A DNA stretch of 64,000 bases from Leuconostoc palmae (GTDB taxonomy: Bacteria; Bacillota; Bacilli; Lactobacillales; Lactobacillaceae): positions 1-64,000 of the forward strand of contig NZ_BPKZ01000001.1 of NCBI RefSeq assembly GCF_019656075.1, given 5' to 3'. The notes under the pieces were generated by a model. It made no database searches and was not told the DNA's origin. It saw only the letters and a list, made by a program, of their open reading frames with translations. Positions 15,643-25,500 of this stretch are shown here, piece after piece (position 1 is the stretch's first letter; every line of letters begins with the position of its first letter). A program made the translations under genes and the position numbers.

Positions 15643-16480
15643 AGTTTTCAGCTAAAGTTACTGTGTTTTCTAGTAATGTTGCAATTGTCATTGGCCCAAC
15701 ACCACCAGGAACCGGTGTAATGAAGCTCGCAATCTCTTGTACTGATTCAAAATCAACATCACCAACTGCTTTTCCATCAACATAATTCATACCAACATCA
15801 ACAACGACAGCACCTTGCTTAAGATCTGAACCTTGAATAAAGTTTGGAATACCAACACCGACAACGACAATGTCAGCATTTTTAAGATATGCTTTTAAAT
15901 TTTCTGCCGGTGTATATCGGTGTGCTAAAGTTACTGTTGCATCTGCGTTGTTTAATAGCGCAAACATTGGACGTCCAAATAGTTGAGAGCGCCCAACAAC
16001 TACAGCTTGTTTCCCATAAGTTTCAATATTGTAATGTTTTAACAACGTCATCACGCCTTGTGGTGTTGCAGCTACTGTATACTCTTCTAATGCATCTGCA
16101 AAAAGCATCCCTTGTACTGTAGCGCCTAAACCATCTGCGTCTTTATGTGGTGCGACTGCAGAAAAAATTTGACGTTCTTTAACACCTTTTGCCAAGGGGC
16201 TTTGAACTAAAATGCCAGTAATCGACTCATCATTATTTAATTCTTCTACTATTTTGAGGACGCTCTCTGTTGTTGCGTTTTTATCCGTTGGGATGTCTTT
16301 TGTCTGAATACCTAATGCAGCAGCCTTTTTGGACTTCATACCCACATATAAACGACTACCATCATTTTCTGGATCATAAATGACAGCTAATGTCACCGGT
16401 TTCTCTAATTTCGCCACGCGTTCAGCAGTTTTTTCATTAGTTAGTTTAGCAACTGCTGCACCATCAAGTAATTCAGTCAT
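15638..16480 (-). CDS. folD: Methylenetetrahydrofolate dehydrogenase/cyclohydrolase
   Basis: A 280-residue FolD interconverting 5,10-methylene- and 10-formyl-THF with NADP. The catalytic Tyr-x3-Lys is in YVGMKSK. The family strings ESITGILVQSPLAKG and PVTPGGVGPMTIATLLENT (near the C-terminus) are present. The ATG at 16480 has AAGGAG upstream. Neighbouring thyA consumes methylene-THF, which fits a one-carbon cluster with comEB and thyA, although those are on the other strand. Confidence 0.95.
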   Translation of the reverse strand: MTELLDGAAVAKLTNEKTAERVAKLEKPVTLAVIYDPENDGSRLYVGMKSKKAAALGIQTKDIPTDKNATTESVLKIVEELNNDESITGILVQSPLAKGVKERQIFSAVAPHKDADGLGATVQGMLFADALEEYTVAATPQGVMTLLKHYNIETYGKQAVVVGRSQLFGRPMFALLNNADATVTLAHRYTPAENLKAYLKNADIVVVGVGIPNFIQGSDLKQGAVVVDVGMNYVDGKAVGDVDFESVQEIASFITPVPGGVGPMTIATLLENTVTLAENY

Positions 16481-16556
16481 CAAAAGCTCCTTGTGTGTTC
16501 ATAGTTATGTGTCTGTGTTATATTTTTCTTAGTAATAATTTTATTGGAGTCTAAAT

Positions 16557-17036
16557 ATGTCAGAAAACCGTATCAGTTGGGATCAATATTTTATCGCTCA
16601 AGCTGCTATCCTATCAACCCGTTCAACATGCACACGTTTACATGTGGGGGCAATTATTGTGCAAAATAATCGCATCATTGCTAGCGGATATAATGGGTCC
16701 GTTTCAGGCACCCCTCATTGTACCGAAGTTGGTGACTTAATTGTCGATGGTCACTGTGTACGTGCTGTACATGCTGAACAAAATGCTCTTATGCAAGCTG
16801 CCCAAATGGGTATTCGTGTTGATGGATCAGAGGTTTATGTTACGGACGTACCATGTGTCCATTGCACCAAGCTGCTATTACAAGCTGGCATTAAGAAAAT
16901 TAATTTCATGCGTAACTATCGCAATGATCCATTTGCCATGGCATTGCTTGAAGAAAAACAAGTTTTACTTCAACAAGTCCCATTTTTAGCTGAAACTGCA
17001 CAACAAATTAACTGGCAACAATTTATAACAACTTAA
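16557..17036 (+). CDS. comEB: ComEB, dCMP deaminase family
   Basis: A 159-residue zinc deaminase with HAEQNALMQ (His-Ala-Glu) and PCVHCTKLL (Cys-x2-Cys). These zinc ligands and the length match dCMP deaminase/ComEB. It makes dUMP from dCMP, the substrate of ThyA encoded next. In Bacillus the same gene lies inside the comE operon; here comEA-comEC at 45.9-48.9 kb lack it, and it has moved beside thyA, which supports a nucleotide role rather than a competence one. The ribosome site is TTGGAG. Confidence 0.92.
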   Translation: MSENRISWDQYFIAQAAILSTRSTCTRLHVGAIIVQNNRIIASGYNGSVSGTPHCTEVGDLIVDGHCVRAVHAEQNALMQAAQMGIRVDGSEVYVTDVPCVHCTKLLLQAGIKKINFMRNYRNDPFAMALLEEKQVLLQQVPFLAETAQQINWQQFITT

Positions 17037-17052
17037 TAATATCAAAGAAAAA

Positions 17053-17095
17053 CAAAATAAAAATAGTTCAATAACGAATTATTTTTATTTTATCA
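17053..17095 (+). terminator. Possible terminator of comEB
   Basis: AAAATAAAAATA and TATTTTTATTTT form a long but A/T-only inverted repeat, weak as a terminator. It is the only candidate between comEB and thyA. Confidence 0.4.
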
Positions 17096-17216
17096 CATTT
17101 AAATTGCTTGTAAAACGAATATTTTAGCAATTTATTATTATGTTACAATTGAATAGAACAAATTACTCTGCAATAAGTTTTTGTATTGCCATTTATTGCA
17201 AAATATAGAAGGGATT

Positions 17217-17237
17217 TGTGTGAATAAATATCACACA
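17217..17237 (+). promoter_or_regulatory. Hairpin between ribosome site and start codon of thyA
   Basis: TGTGTGA (17217-17223) pairs perfectly with TCACACA (17231-17237) across a 7-base loop. The only ribosome-site-like sequence, GAAGGGA, lies before the hairpin and the ATG lies 9 bases after it. Folding would bring them to a workable distance. It could equally be a protein-binding operator. Confidence 0.5.
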
Positions 17238-17245
17238 GTATAGTT

Positions 17246-18202
17246 ATGTCAAAAAGTGAACAACAATATCTTGATTTAGCACAAAATATCTTAACTAATG
17301 GTAGTCTCAAAGGAGATCGTACTGGTACTGGGACACACTCTATTTTTGGTACGCAAATGCGTTTTGATCTAACGGAAGGATTTCCTTTATTAACCACCAA
17401 GAAAGTATTTTTTGGCTTAATTAAGTCTGAGCTACTTTGGTTTTTACGTGGTGATAACAATATTAGATTCTTACTTCAACATAATAACCATATTTGGGAT
17501 GAATGGGCTTTTAAAAGCTGGGTTGAATCTGATGAATATGATGGACCCGACATGACTAATTTTGGTCTACGTGCTTTAGAAGATGCTGAATTTTCAAAAA
17601 TATATCAAGAACAAAAAAACATCTTTGTTGATAAAATTTTAAATGATGATATATTCATGGAAAAGTTTGGTTATGTGGGTGATGTTTATGGTAAGCTTTG
17701 GCGTCATTGGCAATCGGATGATGGTCAAGAAGTTGACCAAGTCGCTCGATTGATTGCGCAAATTAAAGAAAATCCTAACTCTCGACGCTTAATTCTAACA
17801 GCTTGGGATGCCAAAAAGACCCCACAAGCCCCTCTTCCATCTTGCCATGTGCTTAGTCAATTTTATGTTTCAGATGGTAAATTAAGCTTACAACTATATC
17901 AAAGATCTGGCGATTTCTTCTTAGGTGTACCCTTTAATATTGCTTCTTATTCTTTGCTTTTACACATGGTTGCTGCACAAACAGGTTATGAAGTAGGTGA
18001 CTTTGTTCATACAATTGGTGATACACATATTTATAACAATCATATCGACCAAATATCTGAACAAATTTCTCGACCAATGCATGCCCTGCCTAAATTATGG
18101 CTAAATCCTGAGGTAAAATCATTGTTTGATTATACAATGGATGATATCAAAGTAATCGGTTATGATAGTGAACCAGCTATTAAAGCCCCTGTTGCAGTTT
18201 AA
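17246..18202 (+). CDS. thyA: Thymidylate synthase
   Basis: A 318-residue ThyA, which methylates dUMP to dTMP using methylene-THF. The catalytic Cys is in [10 protein letters not shown], the dUMP site in [17 protein letters not shown], and the cofactor region in [11 protein letters not shown]. It carries the long insertion typical of Lactobacillales enzymes. No ribosome site is adjacent to the ATG; GAAGGG lies beyond a perfect hairpin. It sits with comEB (makes dUMP) upstream. Confidence 0.96.
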   Translation: MSKSEQQYLDLAQNILTNGSLKGDRTGTGTHSIFGTQMRFDLTEGFPLLTTKKVFFGLIKSELLWFLRGDNNIRFLLQHNNHIWDEWAFKSWVESDEYDGPDMTNFGLRALEDAEFSKIYQEQKNIFVDKILNDDIFMEKFGYVGDVYGKLWRHWQSDDGQEVDQVARLIAQIKENPNSRRLILTAWDAKKTPQAPLPSCHVLSQFYVSDGKLSLQLYQRSGDFFLGVPFNIASYSLLLHMVAAQTGYEVGDFVHTIGDTHIYNNHIDQISEQISRPMHALPKLWLNPEVKSLFDYTMDDIKVIGYDSEPAIKAPVAV

Positions 18203-18231
18203 AACGAAATTTACGGATGAAAGGAATTTAA

Positions 18232-18729
18232 ATGAAAATTAGACCACTTGAAAAAAGAGATTTACCCTATATTTACCAACAGGAGAATTCTCGTAAAGTA
18301 ATGGCGCTTTGGTTTCAAGAGGCTTACACTTCTTTTGATGAGCTGCAATTACTCTATGAACGTCACGTACTTGATCAAACTGAACGTCGCTTCGTTGTTG
18401 AAGATGATGAGCAATTTATTGGTGTTGTTGAGTTGATGTATATTGATGTCTTACATCGTCACACGGAAATTCAGGTTATTATTCATCCAGACCATCAAGG
18501 GCGTGGTTATGCACAATCAGCAATCAAGGCGGGTATTGAATATGCTTTCAAAGTATTGAATATGCACAAAGTATACTTGTATGTCGATGTTGATAATGCA
18601 GCAGCTATTCATATTTACAAAAAAGTCGGATTTACAGAAGAAGGCATTTTACGTGGACATTTCTTTGCTGAAGGTAAATATCATGATAGTATGATGATGG
18701 GGATTTTAGCTAGTGAATTCATTCAATAA
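18232..18729 (+). CDS. GNAT acetyltransferase, SpeG-like
   Basis: A 165-residue GNAT enzyme. The acetyl-CoA loop is HPDHQGRGYAQSAIK (about 84-98), and NMHKVYLYVDVDNAAAIHIYKKVGF is the usual C-terminal core. Overall it resembles spermidine N-acetyltransferase SpeG (RPLEKRDLPYIY at the N-terminus, EEGILRGHFFAEGKYHD near the end). Substrate assignment is inference from that resemblance. AAAGGAA precedes the ATG, and a strong terminator follows. Confidence 0.85.
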   Translation: MKIRPLEKRDLPYIYQQENSRKVMALWFQEAYTSFDELQLLYERHVLDQTERRFVVEDDEQFIGVVELMYIDVLHRHTEIQVIIHPDHQGRGYAQSAIKAGIEYAFKVLNMHKVYLYVDVDNAAAIHIYKKVGFTEEGILRGHFFAEGKYHDSMMMGILASEFIQ

Positions 18730-18766
18730 AAAAGGTTGGCACAAATAAATGTGCCAACCTTTTTTA
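18728..18766. terminator. Convergent terminator
   Basis: AAAAAGGTTGGCACA pairs perfectly with TGTGCCAACCTTTTT. It is shared with the glycosyltransferase gene ending at 18764. Confidence 0.9.
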
Positions 18767-19738
18767 ATCTAGCAAATCCATGTCCAAATCACGTAAACTC
18801 GTTAATTTAGGTTGGTGTAAACCTGCAGCGTACTCAATGTCGGGATTAAAGAAAATACCACGCCAAATGCCACGCACAATCATACCAAGCTTCTTAGCTC
18901 TAAATGGAATATTTCGTTTTAACAACGTACGACGCCAATCATAGATAAATGCATTAATAATAACTTTAATCATTTCTTTAGTTGAAATACGTCGTGCCGT
19001 TAAGACACGATTGCGATATTCATAATCATATCGCCAAAGACGCGTTGCATCTTTTTCAGCTAAAATGTCCCCAGGCTTAGTGTTTTCTTTTGACTTGTGA
19101 ACAGCAATCGAATCAATGACCATATAACCACGCTTAATGTCAGCGATACGGTTTGTATATTCCATGTCATCTCCCCAAATAAAGTATTCTTTTTGGGGCA
19201 ATCCAACCATAGCAACCATTTCACGAGCAAACATAACAGATACAAATGTCGAATTAACAACCTCTATCCCGAGAATTTCAGAATTTGCGAGATAGCGCTG
19301 CCACGTAAATGCTCTAGGGGCTGTGACATTCATCCAAGACGGATTTCCTGTAACAGATCCCCATCTTACTTGTGAATTAACAAATCCAGCATCAGGATGT
19401 AACTCAGAAAAATCCACCAAATGTTCTAGGGCATCTTTCTCTGGAATTGTATCATCATCCATTAGCCAAACATAATCATCTTGTAACTGTTCACCAAATA
19501 AACGAACTGCTTGGTTAAATCCACCAGCACCACCTAAATTTTCACTGGCATGATACGCAATAACACGCTCATCAGTCAAACTATCCAAATATTCTTTCGT
19601 TCCGTCATCTGATAAGTTGTTAACCACAATGACGTGCGATAAATATTTAGTTTGCGCCAACACAGCAGCGAGAGATTCTTTCAATAGTGGCAATCGATTG
19701 TAAGTTACAATCGCAGCAGCTACAGTTTTTTCAGTCAT
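18764..19738 (-). CDS. Family 2 glycosyltransferase, GlfT-like
   Basis: A 324-residue GT2 enzyme. The N-terminus VAAAIVTYNRLPLLKESL starts the nucleotide-sugar fold, and LMDDDTIPEKDALEHL carries the DxD metal motif. FIWGDDMEYTNRI is the acceptor-side ED motif typical of GlfT/rhamnosyl-transferase-like members. It has no membrane segments. It closes the surface-polymer cluster that starts with tagH, and probably adds a sugar to a cell-wall polysaccharide or teichoic acid; the sugar is not predictable. Confidence 0.88.
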   Translation of the reverse strand: MTEKTVAAAIVTYNRLPLLKESLAAVLAQTKYLSHVIVVNNLSDDGTKEYLDSLTDERVIAYHASENLGGAGGFNQAVRLFGEQLQDDYVWLMDDDTIPEKDALEHLVDFSELHPDAGFVNSQVRWGSVTGNPSWMNVTAPRAFTWQRYLANSEILGIEVVNSTFVSVMFAREMVAMVGLPQKEYFIWGDDMEYTNRIADIKRGYMVIDSIAVHKSKENTKPGDILAEKDATRLWRYDYEYRNRVLTARRISTKEMIKVIINAFIYDWRRTLLKRNIPFRAKKLGMIVRGIWRGIFFNPDIEYAAGLHQPKLTSLRDLDMDLLD

Positions 19739-19821
19739 ATTTTTCTTTCCTTAATAGCGTTTCAATAAGGTAATTATACCTTAATATACAATATTGGTAA
19801 CTAGATAATTATGTTTTATTT

Positions 19822-20880
19822 TCACCAAAAATATTTTAAAAACTTACAGTACTTATAATTTTGAATTGAATATAAAACATTAAAAATTATGATAAGCAAT
19901 AATAATACCATGCTATATTTCGTCCAGTTTGATATTTTTAGTACTGAATTATTTCGCAATATAGTAGTTAAAACAATTATTCCAAATTGTCCCATATAAA
20001 TAAAACTTGATATGTTTCGTAAATACTTACTATTAGGTATCAAAATTTTTTTACTAACTTTATTAATTGACACTAATAATGCTACAACGGCTAACATATC
20101 TGAAAATAATAAATTTTCCAAAGAATTACTATTCCCTTTAAGTTGCCAAAAATGAAATTCACTAACTACTAACATTATAGAAAGTAATGCAGCAACTATT
20201 AAAATACGAAATGGTATTTTTTGTAAAGAATTTTCAAATTTTTCAATTATTTTTCCAAAAATTATAAATGGCACTGCAATAAGAAAAGATTCAGCAGGCA
20301 TAAAATTGTTGAAATGATGTAACAATTTTTCAATTAATAAAAAGTGTTTTCCATAAAGCAACACAATTAAGAGCAAAGTTAACCATACTATCCCAATAGC
20401 AAACTGAATAACCCAATTAATTTTTCTAAAGATAATAAAAACAAAAATTACACCAATAATAGTAGCCGAAATATACCAAGAGCCTAAAAAAGTGCTGCCG
20501 TAAAAAAAGTTAAGAAAATATTTTTTCAGTACTTCTGCAAATAAGTTTGAAACAGAGGAATATTGTATCGATATTTTTCCTTGCCAATTTAGAGGAATTA
20601 ACCATAAATAAATTAACCACCAAGCAAAATAAAATTTTAAAAGCCTTAATATATATTTAAAAAGGTAGTGTTTCTGATTTTCCCAATTTCCAATACTTGT
20701 TAATTTTTTTTGTACTAAAAAACCAGTGGATAACAAGAACAAAGGAACGGCAAATCTTCCTATTGATGAAAATAACACTATGTTACTATTATAGTCTGGT
20801 AATGGCCAAGAATGTATTCCTACCACAAAAATAGCCGCTACTACTTTAAATACATCTAATACATCATATTTTTCTTGCAT
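19822..20880 (-). CDS. Acyltransferase 3 family membrane protein
   Basis: A 352-residue protein with about ten membrane segments. The N-terminal motif is VFKVVAAIFVVGIHSWPL (conserved His) and the family string RFAVPLFLLSTGFLV follows. Such enzymes O-acetylate cell-surface glycans. It overlaps the 3' end of the preceding gene, so it is co-translated. Base composition is visibly more A/T-rich than in tagF-tagH, hinting at separate acquisition of this and the preceding gene. Confidence 0.85.
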   Translation of the reverse strand: MQEKYDVLDVFKVVAAIFVVGIHSWPLPDYNSNIVLFSSIGRFAVPLFLLSTGFLVQKKLTSIGNWENQKHYLFKYILRLLKFYFAWWLIYLWLIPLNWQGKISIQYSSVSNLFAEVLKKYFLNFFYGSTFLGSWYISATIIGVIFVFIIFRKINWVIQFAIGIVWLTLLLIVLLYGKHFLLIEKLLHHFNNFMPAESFLIAVPFIIFGKIIEKFENSLQKIPFRILIVAALLSIMLVVSEFHFWQLKGNSNSLENLLFSDMLAVVALLVSINKVSKKILIPNSKYLRNISSFIYMGQFGIIVLTTILRNNSVLKISNWTKYSMVLLLLIIIFNVLYSIQNYKYCKFLKYFW

Positions 20881-22588
20881 TGCACATTATTCTCTTTTTT
20901 CTCAAACAAAAATACAAAATAATTATCATAATAGTTAAATATGGTACTACTCTTGATAAATTAAGCCAATTTGGTTCCTCAAAGTTAATCACAGCTATAT
21001 TTTGACCTTTTTGACCTTTCAAATTAAGCAAGCCGTTTTTGTCTACGCTAATTTTTACTTTTTCACCATTTAATCTTACTTTTGTCTGCTTGTATCCCGC
21101 AACAGGTAACTGGACATCGCTTTCACTTTTTTGTTGCCATGAGACTTTCAGGTTTCCAGATTTTAATACTTCTTTTTGAAAACCTTTAGCCAGCACTATG
21201 TTATTAATAACTGATGTATATTGCCTTCCAGAAAAAATAACAGATCCAGATCCTTGTAAATAATCCGGTGCAATAAAGTCAACAACAGATATACTTTTAT
21301 CAAAATTTTGATTTCTATAACCTAAAATTTTCCCAGCAACATGTGAATTATCTTTTAATCCAACAGTTAATTTGGATGCTAGAATATCTGAATTTTTTGA
21401 ATAATTATTATTTATTTCTTGATTAGTCTTGAAAAAAGAGATTATAGACGGACCAGATATGATAATCAAAGCCACTGATATAGCAAATATAGATTTAAAT
21501 TGTATTTTGTTATGTTCAAAAAATTTACGCATATTACTGATTACAAATATTGAAAGTAGATAAATACTTGGCATTGTAAAGCGCATGGGAAATTGAGCTA
21601 TTTTAAAGAAACTGATATTATTCCAAAAAATTGCAATTATTGGTGGACATGATGCTATAAAAGCAAACCCCATACCTAATAATACTAGACTCCATTCATA
21701 AATTACTAATCTTTTAAATTCAGATATAATAAAAAATAGTGACATAATGATAAGCCAAAATGTTAATCCTTCTGATAACTTGGTAGATAAATTACTTGGA
21801 TTATTATTAACAAAAGGAGAAAAAATAGATTGAGTTTTGGTAATGTAAAAATAGTTAATCCAGTAATTAAACGTTAAACTACAACAAATAATAGCTGATA
21901 AAACCGTTTTTTTGAAAATTAACCATCTGTCATTACGAGATATCATCGCTACACTGAAGAAAACTGCGATAATTAGTACAGCAAAAACAAATGATAATGT
22001 ATGGCATTCCAAAATAAGTGACATAACTATGCCTAATCTTAAAAGGCGTACTGGGTTAGTATTATTGGATATCATTTGTATACTTGCATCAATAACAAAT
22101 GGCAACAGCATCATTCCCCATGGCATACCTCCAGAACTTCGATACCAATAAGCTAACGACCAATAAGTTGTTAAAGAAATCATTATAGAAAATGATAGAC
22201 TTAAGAGTCGTTGTTTAGAATATTTATTAAATAACCAATAACTAAAACTCAAAGTTCCTATAGTTAAAATGAAATTTGATATCAGCTGAAATTTAAACCA
22301 TGATTTTGTTAACAATAAAATCAATCCAAAACAATATCCCAATCCTGGACCATAAAACTCGTTAATAATTCTCCCTGATTGGTTAAAACCGTAAAGTGAC
22401 ATATCCAAATTATTAAAATTAACATATTTCAATCGATTCATAGCTTCAAACGCCCTATTGAAATGAAACGACGTATCGGCACCTATATACATACCTCTGT
22501 ATTTTAATTGTGGCCAAGCTAAAAAAATACCAATAAGTATTATAATTAAATAAGGATAATATTTGTAAATTTTTTGTTTAATCATCAT
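20864..22588 (-). CDS. Polytopic membrane protein of the surface-polymer cluster
   Basis: About 574 residues with some twelve membrane segments (from YYPYLIIILIGIFLAWPQL) and a soluble extracytoplasmic domain at about 390-540 before a last membrane anchor. The layout recalls 6-pyruvoyl-synthase-related or YfhO-like GT-C membrane proteins that act on lipid-linked sugars, but no catalytic motif is certain. The ATG pair at 22588/22585 overlaps the stop of the TagF-like gene with GGTAAG ahead; an ATG at 22603 lacks a ribosome site. It is strongly A/T-rich. Confidence 0.65.
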   Translation of the reverse strand: MMIKQKIYKYYPYLIIILIGIFLAWPQLKYRGMYIGADTSFHFNRAFEAMNRLKYVNFNNLDMSLYGFNQSGRIINEFYGPGLGYCFGLILLLTKSWFKFQLISNFILTIGTLSFSYWLFNKYSKQRLLSLSFSIMISLTTYWSLAYWYRSSGGMPWGMMLLPFVIDASIQMISNNTNPVRLLRLGIVMSLILECHTLSFVFAVLIIAVFFSVAMISRNDRWLIFKKTVLSAIICCSLTFNYWINYFYITKTQSIFSPFVNNNPSNLSTKLSEGLTFWLIIMSLFFIISEFKRLVIYEWSLVLLGMGFAFIASCPPIIAIFWNNISFFKIAQFPMRFTMPSIYLLSIFVISNMRKFFEHNKIQFKSIFAISVALIIISGPSIISFFKTNQEINNNYSKNSDILASKLTVGLKDNSHVAGKILGYRNQNFDKSISVVDFIAPDYLQGSGSVIFSGRQYTSVINNIVLAKGFQKEVLKSGNLKVSWQQKSESDVQLPVAGYKQTKVRLNGEKVKISVDKNGLLNLKGQKGQNIAVINFEEPNWLNLSRVVPYLTIMIIILYFCLRKKRIMCNARKI

Positions 22589-25500
22589 ATTTTTTCTTAC
22601 CATGATTTGTGAAAATAGATTCTACTATTTGTGCGCTTGCGTTCCCCTTATCATACTGAATAAACTTATTCTCAAATCTCTTTATTTTATCTGAATAAAT
22701 TTCACGGTTCTGCTCAACATTTTGTAAAGCATCTATCAACTCTTCTTGAGAGTATACTAGGGGACCTGGTGCATCGTTTTTAAAGTCAAAGTTTAATCCA
22801 CGTGAAGCAATATATTCTTCATAATCATAAACATAAAAAATCATAGGCTTTTTTAGCAAAGCAAAATCAAACATTGTCGAAGAATAGTCAGTAATCATCA
22901 CATCTGAAACTTTATAATAATCTTCGATAGTAAATTGATCATCGGCTAACTGAATATTGTTACATACCGGTACGTCTATTATAGTGTTTAAATGGTGTCC
23001 TTTGATGATTAACAAACTATCTTTCGGTAATTGCTCATTTAATTGATTATAATCAAAATCAAATGACACAGGACCCTTTTTACGCCAAGTAGGTGCATAC
23101 AATATTATTTTTTTATCAGTTGGTAAATGCATTCTATTTTTAAGATCAATTAATGCTTTTTGACTCGTATTTCTAAACAAAGTGTCATTTCTTGGGTAAC
23201 CAAATTTCAAAACTTCTGCGTTATGTCGATAGGATTCTTTTGCTATCTCAGCAACAAAATCTGATGGTACAGTTAAGTAATCCCAATTTCTATTCTTTTT
23301 TAGATAACGTTCATATCCTGCAGATGACCAATCTGTTGTCACATTAAATCCCATACTCTTTAATGGGGTTCCATGCATTGTTTGCAACTCAATTTGTTCA
23401 GGTCGCTTAATGCGCTCATTTTCTTCAAAGTTAACATTATTTACAAAATATTTAGCTCGAGCTAAGTAATACCAATACTCCTTTGTATCAAATGAGACAA
23501 ATTTAGCGTTTGGTAATGTTTCATCCGTAATCACATTTTTCAAGACAATGATATGTTCAAATTCTGGATAATGACTTTGTAAGTAATCATAAATCGCACG
23601 AGGATTGTCATTAAATTTATCTCCCCAAAGCGAAGCATAGACAACCGTCTTTTCCAAAATTGGCTCTTTTAGATACTTTAAGTAATCTTCTTGCCAGAAA
23701 GCCACTTTTTCACCCATAAATTCAAAACCTAATCTATTGGCACTTTGTTGCACTATAACTTGACGGTGTTCTTCCTTATCATTAGCCTTAAATCGCCATG
23801 TTAGTTTGTTTAAATGTAATGGCTGATTTAATAGACTATGCTCTGACTTTCCCCAACGCAGTGGCATAGTAAAATCTTCTCGGTGATCAAAATGAAAGGC
23901 AATTTCAGGATGAAGTAATAGCTTATCTTCGTACAAACCAAATGACAACGGCATATCAACTTCCCATAAATATCGATCTCCAAAACCAAAAATATGGGTC
24001 AATTTCTTGGCAGCATATCTATTAGGCAACTTATCAGATTCAAATGTTAAATCAACCTTATTCGCTGTTTTAGTCCAACCACCGATCCAAAATTGAATCT
24101 TAGCATGATTATCGACTATGTTTACTGATTTAACAATCGGATATTCCCAAGATAAAGCTAGCGTGGCTACATGATTAGACACATGGAACACACTCATATT
24201 TGAACCTAAAGTATGTGGTTTTGATTCGATTGGTTGAGTCATACGAACCATGTCATACTGACTGACATCTGAAATATCATCAGTTGTGATTATTTGCCAC
24301 CAACGTTTTGCATCAGGTGTAGGTTCTCCTAATCTTACCTTATCATCGCTAGATAACGAGTATCGGTTGCCAACCTGTTCTAAGGTAATCGTATCATGCG
24401 ATCTTTTATCCCACAACGCCACAATTTTTTTAGCATGATGAACTTCAAAGAAATAATTATTATGCTTATATTTGTAATTCACAACAACTGGTGCATTAAT
24501 AAAACGCTCTATTTTAAAACGCCAATCAGATGAATAATTCGGTAGGAGAAAATCATTCTCATATACATACCCTTCTGGACGAGGGTCATCTCCTGGTAGA
24601 GGTTCAGCAATGACCGCTTTCAATGTTAGACCATGAATTTTTTGATTAATTTGAATATATGCGGTTTCTGTTAATTTAGACAAATCATCAAATGGTAATG
24701 ATATACGATAATGACTAAATTTGTAGTAATGAGCAGGTTCCTCGACTTTAGTCTGCGTATTATCAAAACCAGCATACGCAGTAATATCATCATCATCTGT
24801 AAATTCTATAGTGCCTGTAAACGGTGTCATAATTTGACTATCTTTATTAACAAATTCAACATTCACTTCTGTTCTATCATGACTATCATTAATATCCAGA
24901 TAGCCATAATATAAGTGTCCTTCAAGAATTAGATTGTTCCCTTCACGCGAGACAGAATAAAGCCTAGTTCGACTTTCAAAATCTGATACAAACGTTGGTA
25001 ACTCAAAATTAAAATCATCTTGAAAACTACTATGTAACAACTGTGTTTTTTGATCAAAAGTAATATGAAACTCTCGCTTAGCATAAGTTTCAATCGCTTT
25101 TTCAACAACATTTTTGGGTTCTCTAAGCCAAATTGTATATAATGCCCTATACCAATACCTTGCTTGATTAAATTGTTCAGTTGTCAGCATGTCTAGGAAA
25201 GATTTAACATTTGTGTAGATGGCATCTTTATACGATTGATCTAACACAAGATAATTGTCATAAGTAAATGGCAAAGTTAAATCAAAATCAAGCATTTTAT
25301 GTAGTTGTTCATCTTGCGCTTTTTGCGGTGCATCATAGGCTGTCAAACTATTTAAAATAATTTTCATGCCTTTTATGCGATCCGTGAAATTTTTGATTTG
25401 ACCTGTTGACTGTGTAATTGATGGCGCTCCCGCATCACGTGCTCGCCAAAGATAAATAATTTCATCTAAAATATCAATTTTTTTTGCCAAACTATACATT

